A stretch of 5,487 nucleotides of DNA from Erysipelotrichaceae bacterium (GCA_021200395.1 JAJQGQ010000245.1:1-5487), one strand, 5' to 3'. Numbered from the stretch's first letter, positions 1-5,487 are shown. Made by a program: numbers and translations. The notes: generated by a model not told the origin, from the letters alone.

Positions 1-258
1 ATATTACCTCATGTGCATATAAACACAGATTTAAAACAACTTATAATCGAAGTTAGAAATGATAGAACAAAATCAAAAAATAATCCCTCAGCACAACCTG
101 AATATGATATATCAAAATTGTTAAACGATATAATTCATAGTAAGTTTTATGAATCTGATTACAACACTATTACCAAAAAAATTTTGTATGAAAACATGTC
201 ATATGAAGAGTCAATAAAAAAGGGAATTGCGATTGTTGCTCAATCAAAAATATTTTAA
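1..258 (+). CDS. C-terminal fragment of an unrecognised protein (5' end outside window)
   Basis: The reading frame is open from the first base (it reads I-L-P-H-V-H-I-N-T-D...) to a TAA at 256-258. The GTG at 13 is the first possible start, but no Shine-Dalgarno can be seen in the 12 bases before it, so this is most likely the last 85 or so residues of a longer gene. The visible part is hydrophilic, rich in Lys, Asn, Ile and Ser, with no membrane segment, cysteine pair or catalytic motif that I recognise. It ends with a probable short helix (YEESIKKGIAIVAQSKIF). It converges on the polysaccharide operon and is followed within 10 bases by the stem-loop terminator, which supports it being a real gene end. 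It is probably unrelated to the operon. Function unknown. Confidence 0.5.
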   Translation: MLPHVHINTDLKQLIIEVRNDRTKSKNNPSAQPEYDISKLLNDIIHSKFYESDYNTITKKILYENMSYEESIKKGIAIVAQSKIF

Positions 259-267
259 AGAATAAAC

Positions 268-296
268 AAGGCGAGTTGTGTCAAATAACTCGCCTT
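268..296. terminator. Bidirectional intrinsic terminator between convergent genes
   Basis: A perfect 10-bp inverted repeat (AAGGCGAGTT at 268-277, AACTCGCCTT at 287-296) encloses a 9-base loop; six of the ten pairs are G-C in an otherwise very AT-rich region. Read on the minus strand it is followed by a T-rich tail (GTTTATTCTTT), a good rho-independent terminator for the polysaccharide operon. Read on the plus strand the tail is weaker (TTATAGATAGTTT) but could still end the left-edge gene. The last base of the right arm is also part of the stop codon of the SGNH gene, so the operon ends very tightly. Confidence 0.85.
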
Positions 297-1222
297 TATA
301 GATAGTTTAAACTTTTCATTTTTTCGACTAATTGATTAGCTAGTAAAGTATTAAATGTAGAATTACCATTGATTTCATCACTTAAGAAACATGGTGGTAT
401 TTCACCACTTTCAATAGCTTCATTATCTTCATCAGATAGCTCAATACCTTCTAAACCATCTGATAATAAATAAGACTTAAAATCTAAGAAATGATCTCCA
501 TATGCTTCTTCTAAAGCCTCATTAGCTTCATCACTATCATTTCTTGTTGTAAGAGAAATAATGATATAATTATGAATATCATACGCATCAATAAAATTAT
601 TGTAGAAGGTAATGAGGTTATCGACAAAATATTCATCTTCATCATCATTGTTACCCATTAAAAATATAACAATATCTTCTTCATTAATATCTTGTTGGGT
701 GAATACTATATGAGTTAGTTCATTAATTGTTTTAGCTTCTCCTGCTTCACTTCTAGTAAAGGTATAAGAACCATTACTATAAGAAATAGTTCCTTCAATG
801 CCTCCAATACGACAAGTAGGAATGGAAGAAGAATCACTTCTAAGAAGTGTACTGATTGAACCATTGCTGTTATAAATTTGGATAGGAGTTGCAGTCGTGT
901 CTTCAGGTATGCTTATCTCTTTAATATAAAGAGGATAAGCATTGAGACGCGCTGCAATGTCTCTTGATGTGAGTTCTTTACCTCCAAATGTTGTAACTTT
1001 AAGATTAACAAGATCTTCTAGTTTATCAGGATAGCCATTATTCATGACTGTTTGGCTATCGCCAATACAAATGATATTGGCATCAGATGATTCAACAATA
1101 TCTGATACATCATTATGGATATAATGATGATCATAGTTCAAATAGTGATAAAATGATAAAGATCCTAAGATACATACTAATAAGATAATAATAAAGCTTG
1201 TAAAGAGTTTATGTGTTTTCAT
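296..1222 (-). CDS. Membrane-anchored SGNH/GDSL hydrolase-like protein, catalytic His replaced
   Basis: This 308-residue protein has an uncleaved-looking N-terminal signal anchor (hydrophobic residues about 8-24 after MKTHK), so the rest should lie outside the membrane. SGNH blocks are visible in order: block I GDSQT with the nucleophile candidate Ser56, a Gly-Gly at 80-81 (block II position), and GNND at 190-193 with Asn192 (block III). Residues about 104-165 form a beta-rich insert between blocks II and III, as in a group of SGNH proteins I know from clostridial genomes. In the C-terminal block, where DxxH is expected, the sequence is D282-E-I-N285, so the catalytic His is Asn (codon AAT at 368-370). 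Activity is therefore doubtful unless another residue substitutes. It is last in the operon; its ATG shares bases with the TAA of the preceding kinase gene (TAATG) and only a weak GGAT precedes it, so it probably relies on translational coupling. A role in acyl removal or transfer on the exported polymer is inference. Confidence 0.75.
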   Translation of the reverse strand: MKTHKLFTSFIIILLVCILGSLSFYHYLNYDHHYIHNDVSDIVESSDANIICIGDSQTVMNNGYPDKLEDLVNLKVTTFGGKELTSRDIAARLNAYPLYIKEISIPEDTTATPIQIYNSNGSISTLLRSDSSSIPTCRIGGIEGTISYSNGSYTFTRSEAGEAKTINELTHIVFTQQDINEEDIVIFLMGNNDDEDEYFVDNLITFYNNFIDAYDIHNYIIISLTTRNDSDEANEALEEAYGDHFLDFKSYLLSDGLEGIELSDEDNEAIESGEIPPCFLSDEINGNSTFNTLLANQLVEKMKSLNYL

Positions 1223-1950
1223 TAGTATTTATATCCGTATCCATAACCATAGCCGTTATGATAAGTATCAGCTTTTGTAAGCACGGTACCAATGACATTG
1301 ACATTGCTTTGTTTAAGCATTGATAAAGCATTCATAGCATCTTTTCTATTGGTATCCTGACAAGAACAAATAAATAAAGTACCATCTACGGCATGTGATA
1401 TAGGGACTGCATCACTAACATTAGAGATTGGTGGACAATCGATGATAATGAAGTCATAGATGTTTTTAAGTTCAGCAATGAAGTTTTTGAATGTATTGGA
1501 ACTTAGTATTTCGTTTGGATTAGGGACTTTGTTACCAGAAGTTAATACAGTTAAGTAACCAGCAAATGATTGATCGTTGACTTTTTTGAAGTGTTCAGGA
1601 TTGATTTTGTTGGTTTTGGAGTATTCTCTTAGAGCATTAGTGAGTCCTGTTTGATTAGATACGTTAAGATATTGATGGAGTCTTGGTTTACGTAAGTCAC
1701 AGTCTATGATCAATACTTTTTCATATTTAGCAGCAAATATGATAGATAGGTTTAATGCTGTGGTTGTTTTGGATTCAAATGGTTGGGTTGATGTTAAGGC
1801 AATGGATGAGATGTCATTGTCTACTGTGGAGAATTCGATGTTGGTACGAATGTGTCTATAAACTTCACCGTAGTCGAATTGTGATTCGTTGGTTTGGGTT
1901 AATAGGTTGAAGCTTTTTCTTTTGTGTTTGTTTTGTTTTTTATTGAACAT
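1222..1950 (-). CDS. cpsD: CpsD-type tyrosine autokinase, copy 2
   Basis: This 242-residue cytoplasmic BY-kinase is the split form that needs a CpsC partner. Visible features: the ExxRxxR oligomerisation motif (E29, R32, R35), a P-loop at 57-63 reading PFESKTT with Lys61, Walker A' IIDCD (D83, D85), Walker B FIIIDCPP (D171), and a C-terminal tyrosine cluster YHNGYGYGYGYKY with six Tyr (230, 234, 236, 238, 240, 242), the expected autophosphorylation sites. The P-loop lacks both glycines of the usual PGEGKST form. It differs from copy 1 at about 21 of 242 positions with no indels, and about half of the changes fall at residues 108-128. Its ATG overlaps the stop of the phosphatase gene (TAATG), and its Shine-Dalgarno lies inside that gene. 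It is followed by another TAATG into the SGNH gene. It should work with CpsC copy 2, and the single CpsB would be its phosphatase. Confidence 0.92.
   Translation of the reverse strand: MFNKKQNKHKRKSFNLLTQTNESQFDYGEVYRHIRTNIEFSTVDNDISSIALTSTQPFESKTTTALNLSIIFAAKYEKVLIIDCDLRKPRLHQYLNVSNQTGLTNALREYSKTNKINPEHFKKVNDQSFAGYLTVLTSGNKVPNPNEILSSNTFKNFIAELKNIYDFIIIDCPPISNVSDAVPISHAVDGTLFICSCQDTNRKDAMNALSMLKQSNVNVIGTVLTKADTYHNGYGYGYGYKY
1461..1505. repeat. 45-base exact direct repeat, copy within cpsD copy 2
   Basis: These 45 bases are identical to 3681-3725, exactly 2220 bases away, in the paralogous kinase gene. They encode the stretch around NEILSSNTFKNFIAELKN. The flanking bases differ, so this is the longest identical patch I found between two genes that otherwise show many synonymous differences. 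It is a plausible site for homologous exchange between the copies. Confidence 0.9.
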
Positions 1951-2735
1951 TATTTTTTTCTCCTTTTCATGAAATTAGAGAATAATCCCTTTTTGACATA
2001 GTGTGTTGTTTCGATGTTTTCGTTACTTAATATATGCATAGGGTTTCTATACATGAGTATGTCTAGATCGTCTTGAGTGAGTTCTTTTTGGAGTTGTTGA
2101 TAGACTTTGTCAAGGTTTGGTGATCGTTCACTGTTAGGACGATGGGTGTCAGTAGCGATACAATGGATGAGATTATGTCTAAGTAATTCATAAACATTAT
2201 CTTGCATGGTTTTACCATGCACACCTAAAAAACTTGTTGAATTGACTTGAATCATATAACCATTGTCCACTAAGTTTTCGACACGTTCTATGTCTATGCC
2301 ACCTCTGAAGTATCTTTCAATGTGGGCTATAAGAACCTTATAGCCTGCTTGACGTACTTCATAGAGTCTGTCTTCGAATTCATCATTAGAATGATGATTT
2401 TTTCTAATATCAAATTCACATAGTAAGGTATTGGTTCCTTCATAAGGTATAACCCAATGATTTTTGAGTTGATCAATATATTCATCATTTAAAAAGAGCT
2501 CTGCTCCTTGATAGATGGTAATATCTGGACTCATTTGTTTTAACTCATCAATACGTGCTTTAAAACGTAAAATATCATCACCATTATGTTTCCCACAAAC
2601 CAAATGTGGAGTAGCTGCAATACCTACAATACCCATATTTTTAGCTTTTTCTAAGGCTTTTATAGCATCATCCATGGAAGGCATACCATCATCAATAGCC
2701 CATGCATAATGTCCATGTATATCGATATATTTCAT
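1950..2735 (-). CDS. cpsB: CpsB-type tyrosine-protein phosphatase (PHP family)
   Basis: This 261-residue enzyme belongs to the manganese-dependent PHP (polymerase and histidinol phosphatase) family and dephosphorylates the CpsD tyrosine tail. The metal-binding pattern is complete: DIHGH (H7, H9), DDG (D15-D16), ATPH (H44), GAE (E79), CEF (E107), AHIERY (H138) and TDTH (D196, H198). Typical members read HSH or HCH at the first motif, so HGH is a mild variant. Length is slightly above the roughly 245-255 usual for the family, owing to a C-terminal extension ending MKRRKK. The gene overlaps CpsC copy 2 upstream and CpsD copy 2 downstream, each by one base. It is the only phosphatase in the window although there are two kinases. 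The position between CpsC and CpsD differs from the pneumococcal order B-C-D. Expressed in the cytoplasm. Confidence 0.93.
   Translation of the reverse strand: MKYIDIHGHYAWAIDDGMPSMDDAIKALEKAKNMGIVGIAATPHLVCGKHNGDDILRFKARIDELKQMSPDITIYQGAELFLNDEYIDQLKNHWVIPYEGTNTLLCEFDIRKNHHSNDEFEDRLYEVRQAGYKVLIAHIERYFRGGIDIERVENLVDNGYMIQVNSTSFLGVHGKTMQDNVYELLRHNLIHCIATDTHRPNSERSPNLDKVYQQLQKELTQDDLDILMYRNPMHILSNENIETTHYVKKGLFSNFMKRRKK
1959..1964 (-). promoter_or_regulatory. Ribosome binding site for cpsD copy 2, inside cpsB
   Basis: The minus strand reads AGGAGA, nine bases from GGAG to the ATG at 1950. These bases are also codons for the Arg-Arg of the CpsB C-terminus MKRRKK, so the end of the phosphatase coding sequence doubles as the start signal of the kinase gene. 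Confidence 0.8.
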
Positions 2736-3424
2736 TACTTATCCTCAAAATATGGAACAACACCGATAACAGGTATACCAAAGTATTTTTCAGCTTCTTC
2801 TCGATTATGAATATGGGTATCTAGCATAAACATAATAAAGTAGTAACCACAGCTTAATACAAGACCTATTAAACCAGCAATCGCAACGTTTCTAATAAAG
2901 CTTGGTGATGATGGATTTTCAGGTACTTCAGCTTTATCGACTGTTATCATATTGTCTACATCGAGTTTTTCTTTGATTTCTTCATAGAAGACATCAATTG
3001 TTGTATCAACGATTTCTTTACTTAATTCAGGATCTGTAGTGGTTGCTGAAATGTTGATGATCATGGTATCTGATTCATTAGATACAGATATACAGTCTTG
3101 GATATCATCTCTTTCCATATTTAATGTTTCAGCAACTTCACCTAAGATGGTTGTTCCACCAATGAGTTCTACATAGTTATTAATCATAGATGTATTAACA
3201 CTAATAGAAGACGTATCAGTGACAGTTCCACTGTCACTACTCGTTTCCATTTTAGGGAAGATACGAGCAGTAGAAGTGTATTTGTTTGGTATTATGAATA
3301 TAGTTATAGCAGCGGATATAATCATACATACAAGAGTAAGAATGATTATTTTTGTGATGTTTTTCTTTAAGTATTCGAATAGTTCAAGTAAATTAATCTC
3401 AATTTCATCGTTCATTTCTTCCAT
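2735..3424 (-). CDS. cpsC: Wzz/CpsC chain-length determinant and kinase activator, copy 2
   Basis: This 229-residue membrane protein has the Wzz plan: a short cytoplasmic N-terminus (EIEINLLELFEYLKK), a first membrane segment at about 24-46, an external domain at about 47-177, a Pro/Ser stretch (ENPSSPSF, 169-176) before a second membrane segment at about 178-200, and a cytoplasmic tail ending in IPVIGVVPYFEDK. In split BY-kinases that tail binds and activates CpsD. It matches copy 1 at about 198 of 229 positions; most changes are in the membrane segments and at the ends, while the outer domain is nearly unchanged (residues 71-106 are identical). The start is supported by a perfect AAGGAGG nine bases upstream (3434-3440), 17 bases after the stop of cpsD copy 1. 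The stop is shared with the cpsB start (TAATG). Confidence 0.92.
   Translation of the reverse strand: MEEMNDEIEINLLELFEYLKKNITKIIILTLVCMIISAAITIFIIPNKYTSTARIFPKMETSSDSGTVTDTSSISVNTSMINNYVELIGGTTILGEVAETLNMERDDIQDCISVSNESDTMIINISATTTDPELSKEIVDTTIDVFYEEIKEKLDVDNMITVDKAEVPENPSSPSFIRNVAIAGLIGLVLSCGYYFIMFMLDTHIHNREEAEKYFGIPVIGVVPYFEDK
2742..2746 (-). promoter_or_regulatory. Ribosome binding site for cpsB, inside cpsC copy 2
   Basis: The minus strand reads GAGGA, six bases before the ATG at 2735. It lies over the Glu-Asp codons GAG-GAT near the end of CpsC copy 2. Copy 1 has GAT-GAT (Asp-Asp) here, which lacks the GAGG core, so the Asp/Glu difference between the paralogues coincides with whether this site exists. 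Confidence 0.7.
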
Positions 3425-3433
3425 GAATGTATA

Positions 3434-3440
3434 CCTCCTT
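3434..3440 (-). promoter_or_regulatory. Consensus ribosome binding site for cpsC copy 2
   Basis: The minus strand reads AAGGAGG, nine bases before the ATG at 3424, in the 17-base gap after cpsD copy 1. It is the strongest Shine-Dalgarno in the window and marks a fresh translation start in mid-operon. Confidence 0.85.
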
Positions 3441-3441
3441 G

Positions 3442-4170
3442 TTAGTATTTATAGCCATATCCATAACCATAGCCATTATGATATGTATCAGCTTTTGTGA
3501 GCACAGTACCTATGACATTAACATTACTTTGTTTAAGTATTGATAATGCATTGATAGCATCTTTTCTATTCGTGTCCTGACATGAACATATAAATAATGT
3601 GCCATCGACTGCATGTGATATAGGAACTGCATCACTGACATTAGATATAGGTGGACAGTCAATAATAATGAAGTCAAATGTGTTTTTAAGTTCAGCAATG
3701 AAGTTTTTGAATGTATTGGAACTTAATATTTCATTTGGATTAGGGACTTTACTACCTGATGTTAATACAGTTAGATAGCCTGCAAATGAGGCATCAGTTA
3801 TTTTTTTGAATGGTTCTTCACTTATGAATTTGTTTTTGGAATAGTCTTTTAAGGCATTTGTAAGGCCTGTTTGATTAGAAACATTGAGATATTGATGGAG
3901 TCTTGGTTTACGCAAGTCACAATCAATAATGAGTACTCTTTCGTATTTAGCCGCAAAGATGATTGCTAGATTAAGAGCTGTTGTGGTTTTAGATTCGAAT
4001 GGTTGCGTTGAAGTAAGAGCTATAGATGATATTTCGTTATCAACAGTAGAGAATTCGATGTTTGTACGAATATGTCTATAGACTTCACCATAGTCAAATT
4101 GAGAATCATTGGTTTGGGTTAATAGGTTGAAGCTTTTTCTTTGATGTTTGTTTTGTTTTTTATTGAACAT
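3442..4170 (-). CDS. cpsD: CpsD-type tyrosine autokinase, copy 1
   Basis: This 242-residue BY-kinase has exactly the length of copy 2 and about 91% identity to it. It carries the same landmarks: ExxRxxR at 29-35, P-loop PFESKTT at 57-63 with Lys61, Walker A' IIDCD at 81-85, Walker B FIIIDCPP at 167-174, and the same six-tyrosine tail YHNGYGYGYGYKY. The shared P-loop departure from PGEGKST shows that it predates the duplication and has been kept in both genes. The region at residues 108-128 is the main point of difference from copy 2. The ATG at 4170 is preceded by TAGGAGGA, in which the TAG is the stop of CpsC copy 1, leaving a 12-base gap between the genes. It should pair with CpsC copy 1; cross-talk with copy 2 is likely given the near-identical partners. 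Confidence 0.92.
   Translation of the reverse strand: MFNKKQNKHQRKSFNLLTQTNDSQFDYGEVYRHIRTNIEFSTVDNEISSIALTSTQPFESKTTTALNLAIIFAAKYERVLIIDCDLRKPRLHQYLNVSNQTGLTNALKDYSKNKFISEEPFKKITDASFAGYLTVLTSGSKVPNPNEILSSNTFKNFIAELKNTFDFIIIDCPPISNVSDAVPISHAVDGTLFICSCQDTNRKDAINALSILKQSNVNVIGTVLTKADTYHNGYGYGYGYKY
3681..3725. repeat. 45-base exact direct repeat, copy within cpsD copy 1
   Basis: Identical to 1461-1505; see that entry. The whole of 3442-4170 aligns without gaps to 1222-1950 at a constant offset of 2220 bases. Confidence 0.9.
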
Positions 4171-4178
4171 GTTATAGT

Positions 4179-4185
4179 CCTCCTA
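4179..4185 (-). promoter_or_regulatory. Ribosome binding site for cpsD copy 1, overlapping the cpsC copy 1 stop
   Basis: The minus strand reads TAGGAGG, eight bases before the ATG at 4170. The first three bases are the TAG stop of CpsC copy 1, so a ribosome finishing that gene is placed directly over the next start signal. Confidence 0.8.
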
Positions 4186-4872
4186 TTTATCATCAAAATA
4201 AGGAATGACACCAATAACTGGTACACCAAGGTATTTCTCAGCTTCTTCTTTATTGTGGATATGCGTATCTAACATAAACATAATAAAATAATATCCTAAA
4301 CTCAATACTAAACCAACAAGAGCAGCGATAGCGACGTTTCTAAAGAAACTAGGTGATGAAGGTGTTTCAGCCACTTCTGCTTCATCAACAGTAATCATAT
4401 TTTCTACATCTAGTTTATCTTTGATTTCGGTATAGAATATATCAATTGTTGTATCAACAATTTCCTTGCTTAACTCTGGATCTGTAGTAGTTGCTGATAT
4501 ATTGATAATCATAGTATCTGATTCATTAGATACAGAGATACAATCCTGGATTTCGTCTCTTTCCATATTCAATGTTTCAGCAACTTCACCTAAGATGGTT
4601 GTCCCACCAATGAGTTCAACATAGTTATTGATCATTGATGTATTAACACTAATAGAACTTGTAGAGCTTACTGTACCGCTATCACTACTTGTTTCTAGTT
4701 TTGGAAAGATACGAGCTGTTGATGTATATTTTTCAGGTATCACAAAGATAGTGATAGCTCCTACAGCAATCATACAAACAAGTGTTGCGATAATAACCTT
4801 GAGTATTCTTTTTTTGATATATTCAAACAGTTCTAGTAAATTAATTTCAATTTCTTCATTCATTTCTTCCAT
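4183..4872 (-). CDS. cpsC: Wzz/CpsC chain-length determinant and kinase activator, copy 1
   Basis: This 229-residue two-pass membrane protein has membrane segments at about 24-46 and 178-200, an external domain between them with the Pro/Ser motif TPSSPSF at 170-176, and a cytoplasmic tail ending VPVIGVIPYFDDK expected to contact CpsD. A TTG two codons upstream (4878) is in frame, but it lies only three bases from the Shine-Dalgarno GAGGAG (4882-4887). The ATG at 4872 has a nine-base spacing and gives the same length as copy 2, so it is preferred. It lies 46 bases after the nucleotidyltransferase gene with no terminator between, so it is probably in the same transcript. It sets polymer chain length together with its CpsD. 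About 31 residue differences from copy 2. Confidence 0.92.
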   Translation of the reverse strand: MEEMNEEIEINLLELFEYIKKRILKVIIATLVCMIAVGAITIFVIPEKYTSTARIFPKLETSSDSGTVSSTSSISVNTSMINNYVELIGGTTILGEVAETLNMERDEIQDCISVSNESDTMIINISATTTDPELSKEIVDTTIDIFYTEIKDKLDVENMITVDEAEVAETPSSPSFFRNVAIAALVGLVLSLGYYFIMFMLDTHIHNKEEAEKYLGVPVIGVIPYFDDK

Positions 4873-4881
4873 TAACAAATT

Positions 4882-4887
4882 CTCCTC
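4882..4887 (-). promoter_or_regulatory. Ribosome binding site deciding the start of cpsC copy 1
   Basis: The minus strand reads GAGGAG, nine bases before the ATG at 4872 and three before the in-frame TTG at 4878. The spacing favours the ATG, matching the nine-base spacing of the paralogue. Confidence 0.75.
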
Positions 4888-4918
4888 GTATTATAATTTT
4901 AAACATGTAAAAATGATT

Positions 4919-5487
4919 TTATAATTTATTAGGATACATACCTTTATTTACTAATTTCATGATACTTTCTTTAACAGTATCTTTATCTTCTTTGTATGTT
5001 ACTCCAAACCATTCATCATTTGATTTAAGAACATCAACAGATACTTTATTATCCTTTAATAAATCTCCAATAATTGTTGGTAAAAGATATTCACTCTTTA
5101 AATCATCTTCTGATAATTGATTGATAAATTCATCAAATCCTTTTTCTAATATATCAAACATCTCTGGATATAATCCCCACATATTCATTGATACTACAGA
5201 TTCCTTATCTATTTCTTTACCATCACTAATAGCTTTTCCATCTATCTTTTCAATATTATGCGTTTCAACTATATCAATTAACTTTCCGTTATCTTCCTGA
5301 CATACACCTCTTGTAACTCCACCATTGTCACTTAAAGTATTTTTTAAGATAAATCCAACCATACATACAGGCATAACATTGCTATTATGTTCTTCTGTAA
5401 GATAATTATAAGCTTTTTGATATGCTTCTCTGCCATAGTAATCATCGGCATTGATAACTAAGAATGGTTCATTAATAAGATCTTTAC
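4919..5487 (-). CDS. Sugar-phosphate nucleotidyltransferase, C-terminal part (5' end outside window)
   Basis: The frame is open to the right edge, so 188 residues of a protein usually near 300 are present; the Met codon at 5374 is internal. The first visible residues read KDLINEPFLVINADDYYG, the acidic metal-binding segment of the NTP_transferase fold (Asp pair in NADD). Further family landmarks follow: GGVTRGVC, WGLYP, LLPTII, and a closing WFGVTYKEDK segment with GMYPNKL at the C-terminus. Such enzymes join a nucleoside triphosphate and a sugar phosphate to make an activated sugar. The exact sugar cannot be told, and the N-terminal GxGxR-type nucleotide-binding loop lies outside the window. 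Being directly upstream of cpsC copy 1 on the same strand, it probably supplies a precursor for the exported polysaccharide. Its codons look more AT-rich than those of cpsD copy 2. Confidence 0.85.
   Translation of the reverse strand, partial: KDLINEPFLVINADDYYGREAYQKAYNYLTEEHNSNVMPVCMVGFILKNTLSDNGGVTRGVCQEDNGKLIDIVETHNIEKIDGKAISDGKEIDKESVVSMNMWGLYPEMFDILEKGFDEFINQLSEDDLKSEYLLPTIIGDLLKDNKVSVDVLKSNDEWFGVTYKEDKDTVKESIMKLVNKGMYPNKL

Noticed and set aside
2515..2709. Plus-strand open frame of 64 codons opposite cpsB
   Set aside because: Antisense to a strongly conserved coding region (metal-binding motifs of CpsB) and without family resemblance.
3219..3500. Plus-strand open frame of 93 codons opposite cpsC copy 2, with a similar one at 4628-4924 opposite copy 1
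   Set aside because: Both are antisense shadows of paralogous genes; their similarity follows from the duplication. Neither has a convincing ribosome binding site.
3510..3698. Second minus-strand frame inside cpsD copy 1
   Set aside because: Out-of-frame reading of the conserved kinase gene; no ribosome binding site of its own and no recognisable protein.
4876..4878. TTG as an alternative start of cpsC copy 1
   Set aside because: Only three bases from the Shine-Dalgarno; the ATG at 4872 has normal spacing and gives the same length as the paralogue.
4890..4895. TATAAT on the minus strand in the 46-base gap before cpsC copy 1, looking like a -10 box
   Set aside because: No acceptable -35 lies 16-18 bases upstream, and the expected transcript start would fall on or past the Shine-Dalgarno. 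The gap is simply AT-rich.
4890..4930. AT-rich imperfect inverted repeat between the nucleotidyltransferase and cpsC copy 1, as a possible terminator
   Set aside because: The arms are short, almost all A-T and palindromic by themselves, with no stable stem, so the genes are probably co-transcribed.

Overview
The window is AT-rich DNA from a low-GC Bacillota. The gene families (a clostridial/Erysipelotrichia-type sugar nucleotidyltransferase, a CpsB-type PHP phosphatase, split CpsC/CpsD tyrosine kinase pairs) fit an anaerobic gut Firmicute. The genus cannot be fixed from the sequence. Almost all of the window is one minus-strand operon for regulated export of a capsular or extracellular polysaccharide, read from the right edge toward the left.

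In transcription order, right to left: the C-terminal part of a sugar-phosphate nucleotidyltransferase (cut by the right edge); Wzz/CpsC chain-length protein copy 1; CpsD tyrosine autokinase copy 1; Wzz/CpsC copy 2; CpsB metal-dependent tyrosine phosphatase; CpsD copy 2; and a membrane-anchored SGNH/GDSL hydrolase-like protein. A strong stem-loop at 268-296 ends the operon. It also serves a plus-strand gene of unknown function whose C-terminal part lies at the left edge, so the two transcription units converge on one bidirectional terminator. No promoter is convincing inside the operon; it probably starts upstream of the window.

The nucleotidyltransferase would supply an activated sugar. CpsC and CpsD together form a two-part bacterial tyrosine kinase at the membrane, where CpsC anchors and activates the cytoplasmic CpsD and CpsD phosphorylates its own tyrosine-rich tail. 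CpsB removes those phosphates. The cycle sets polymer length and amount. The SGNH protein may act on acyl groups of the polymer outside the membrane.

The most notable points are as follows. (1) The CpsC-CpsD pair is duplicated (about 86% and 91% protein identity by my count), with the single phosphatase gene lying between the second CpsC and second CpsD. (2) Both kinases have a P-loop lacking both usual glycines (PFESKTT in place of PGEGKST). (3) The SGNH protein has Asn where the catalytic His of the DxxH block is expected. (4) Copy 2 of the pair, the phosphatase and the SGNH gene are joined by three successive TAATG stop/start overlaps, while copy 1 is joined by ordinary short spacers. This suggests the two copies are under different translational control. 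I see no sign of a wholly new system; this is an unusual version of a known one.
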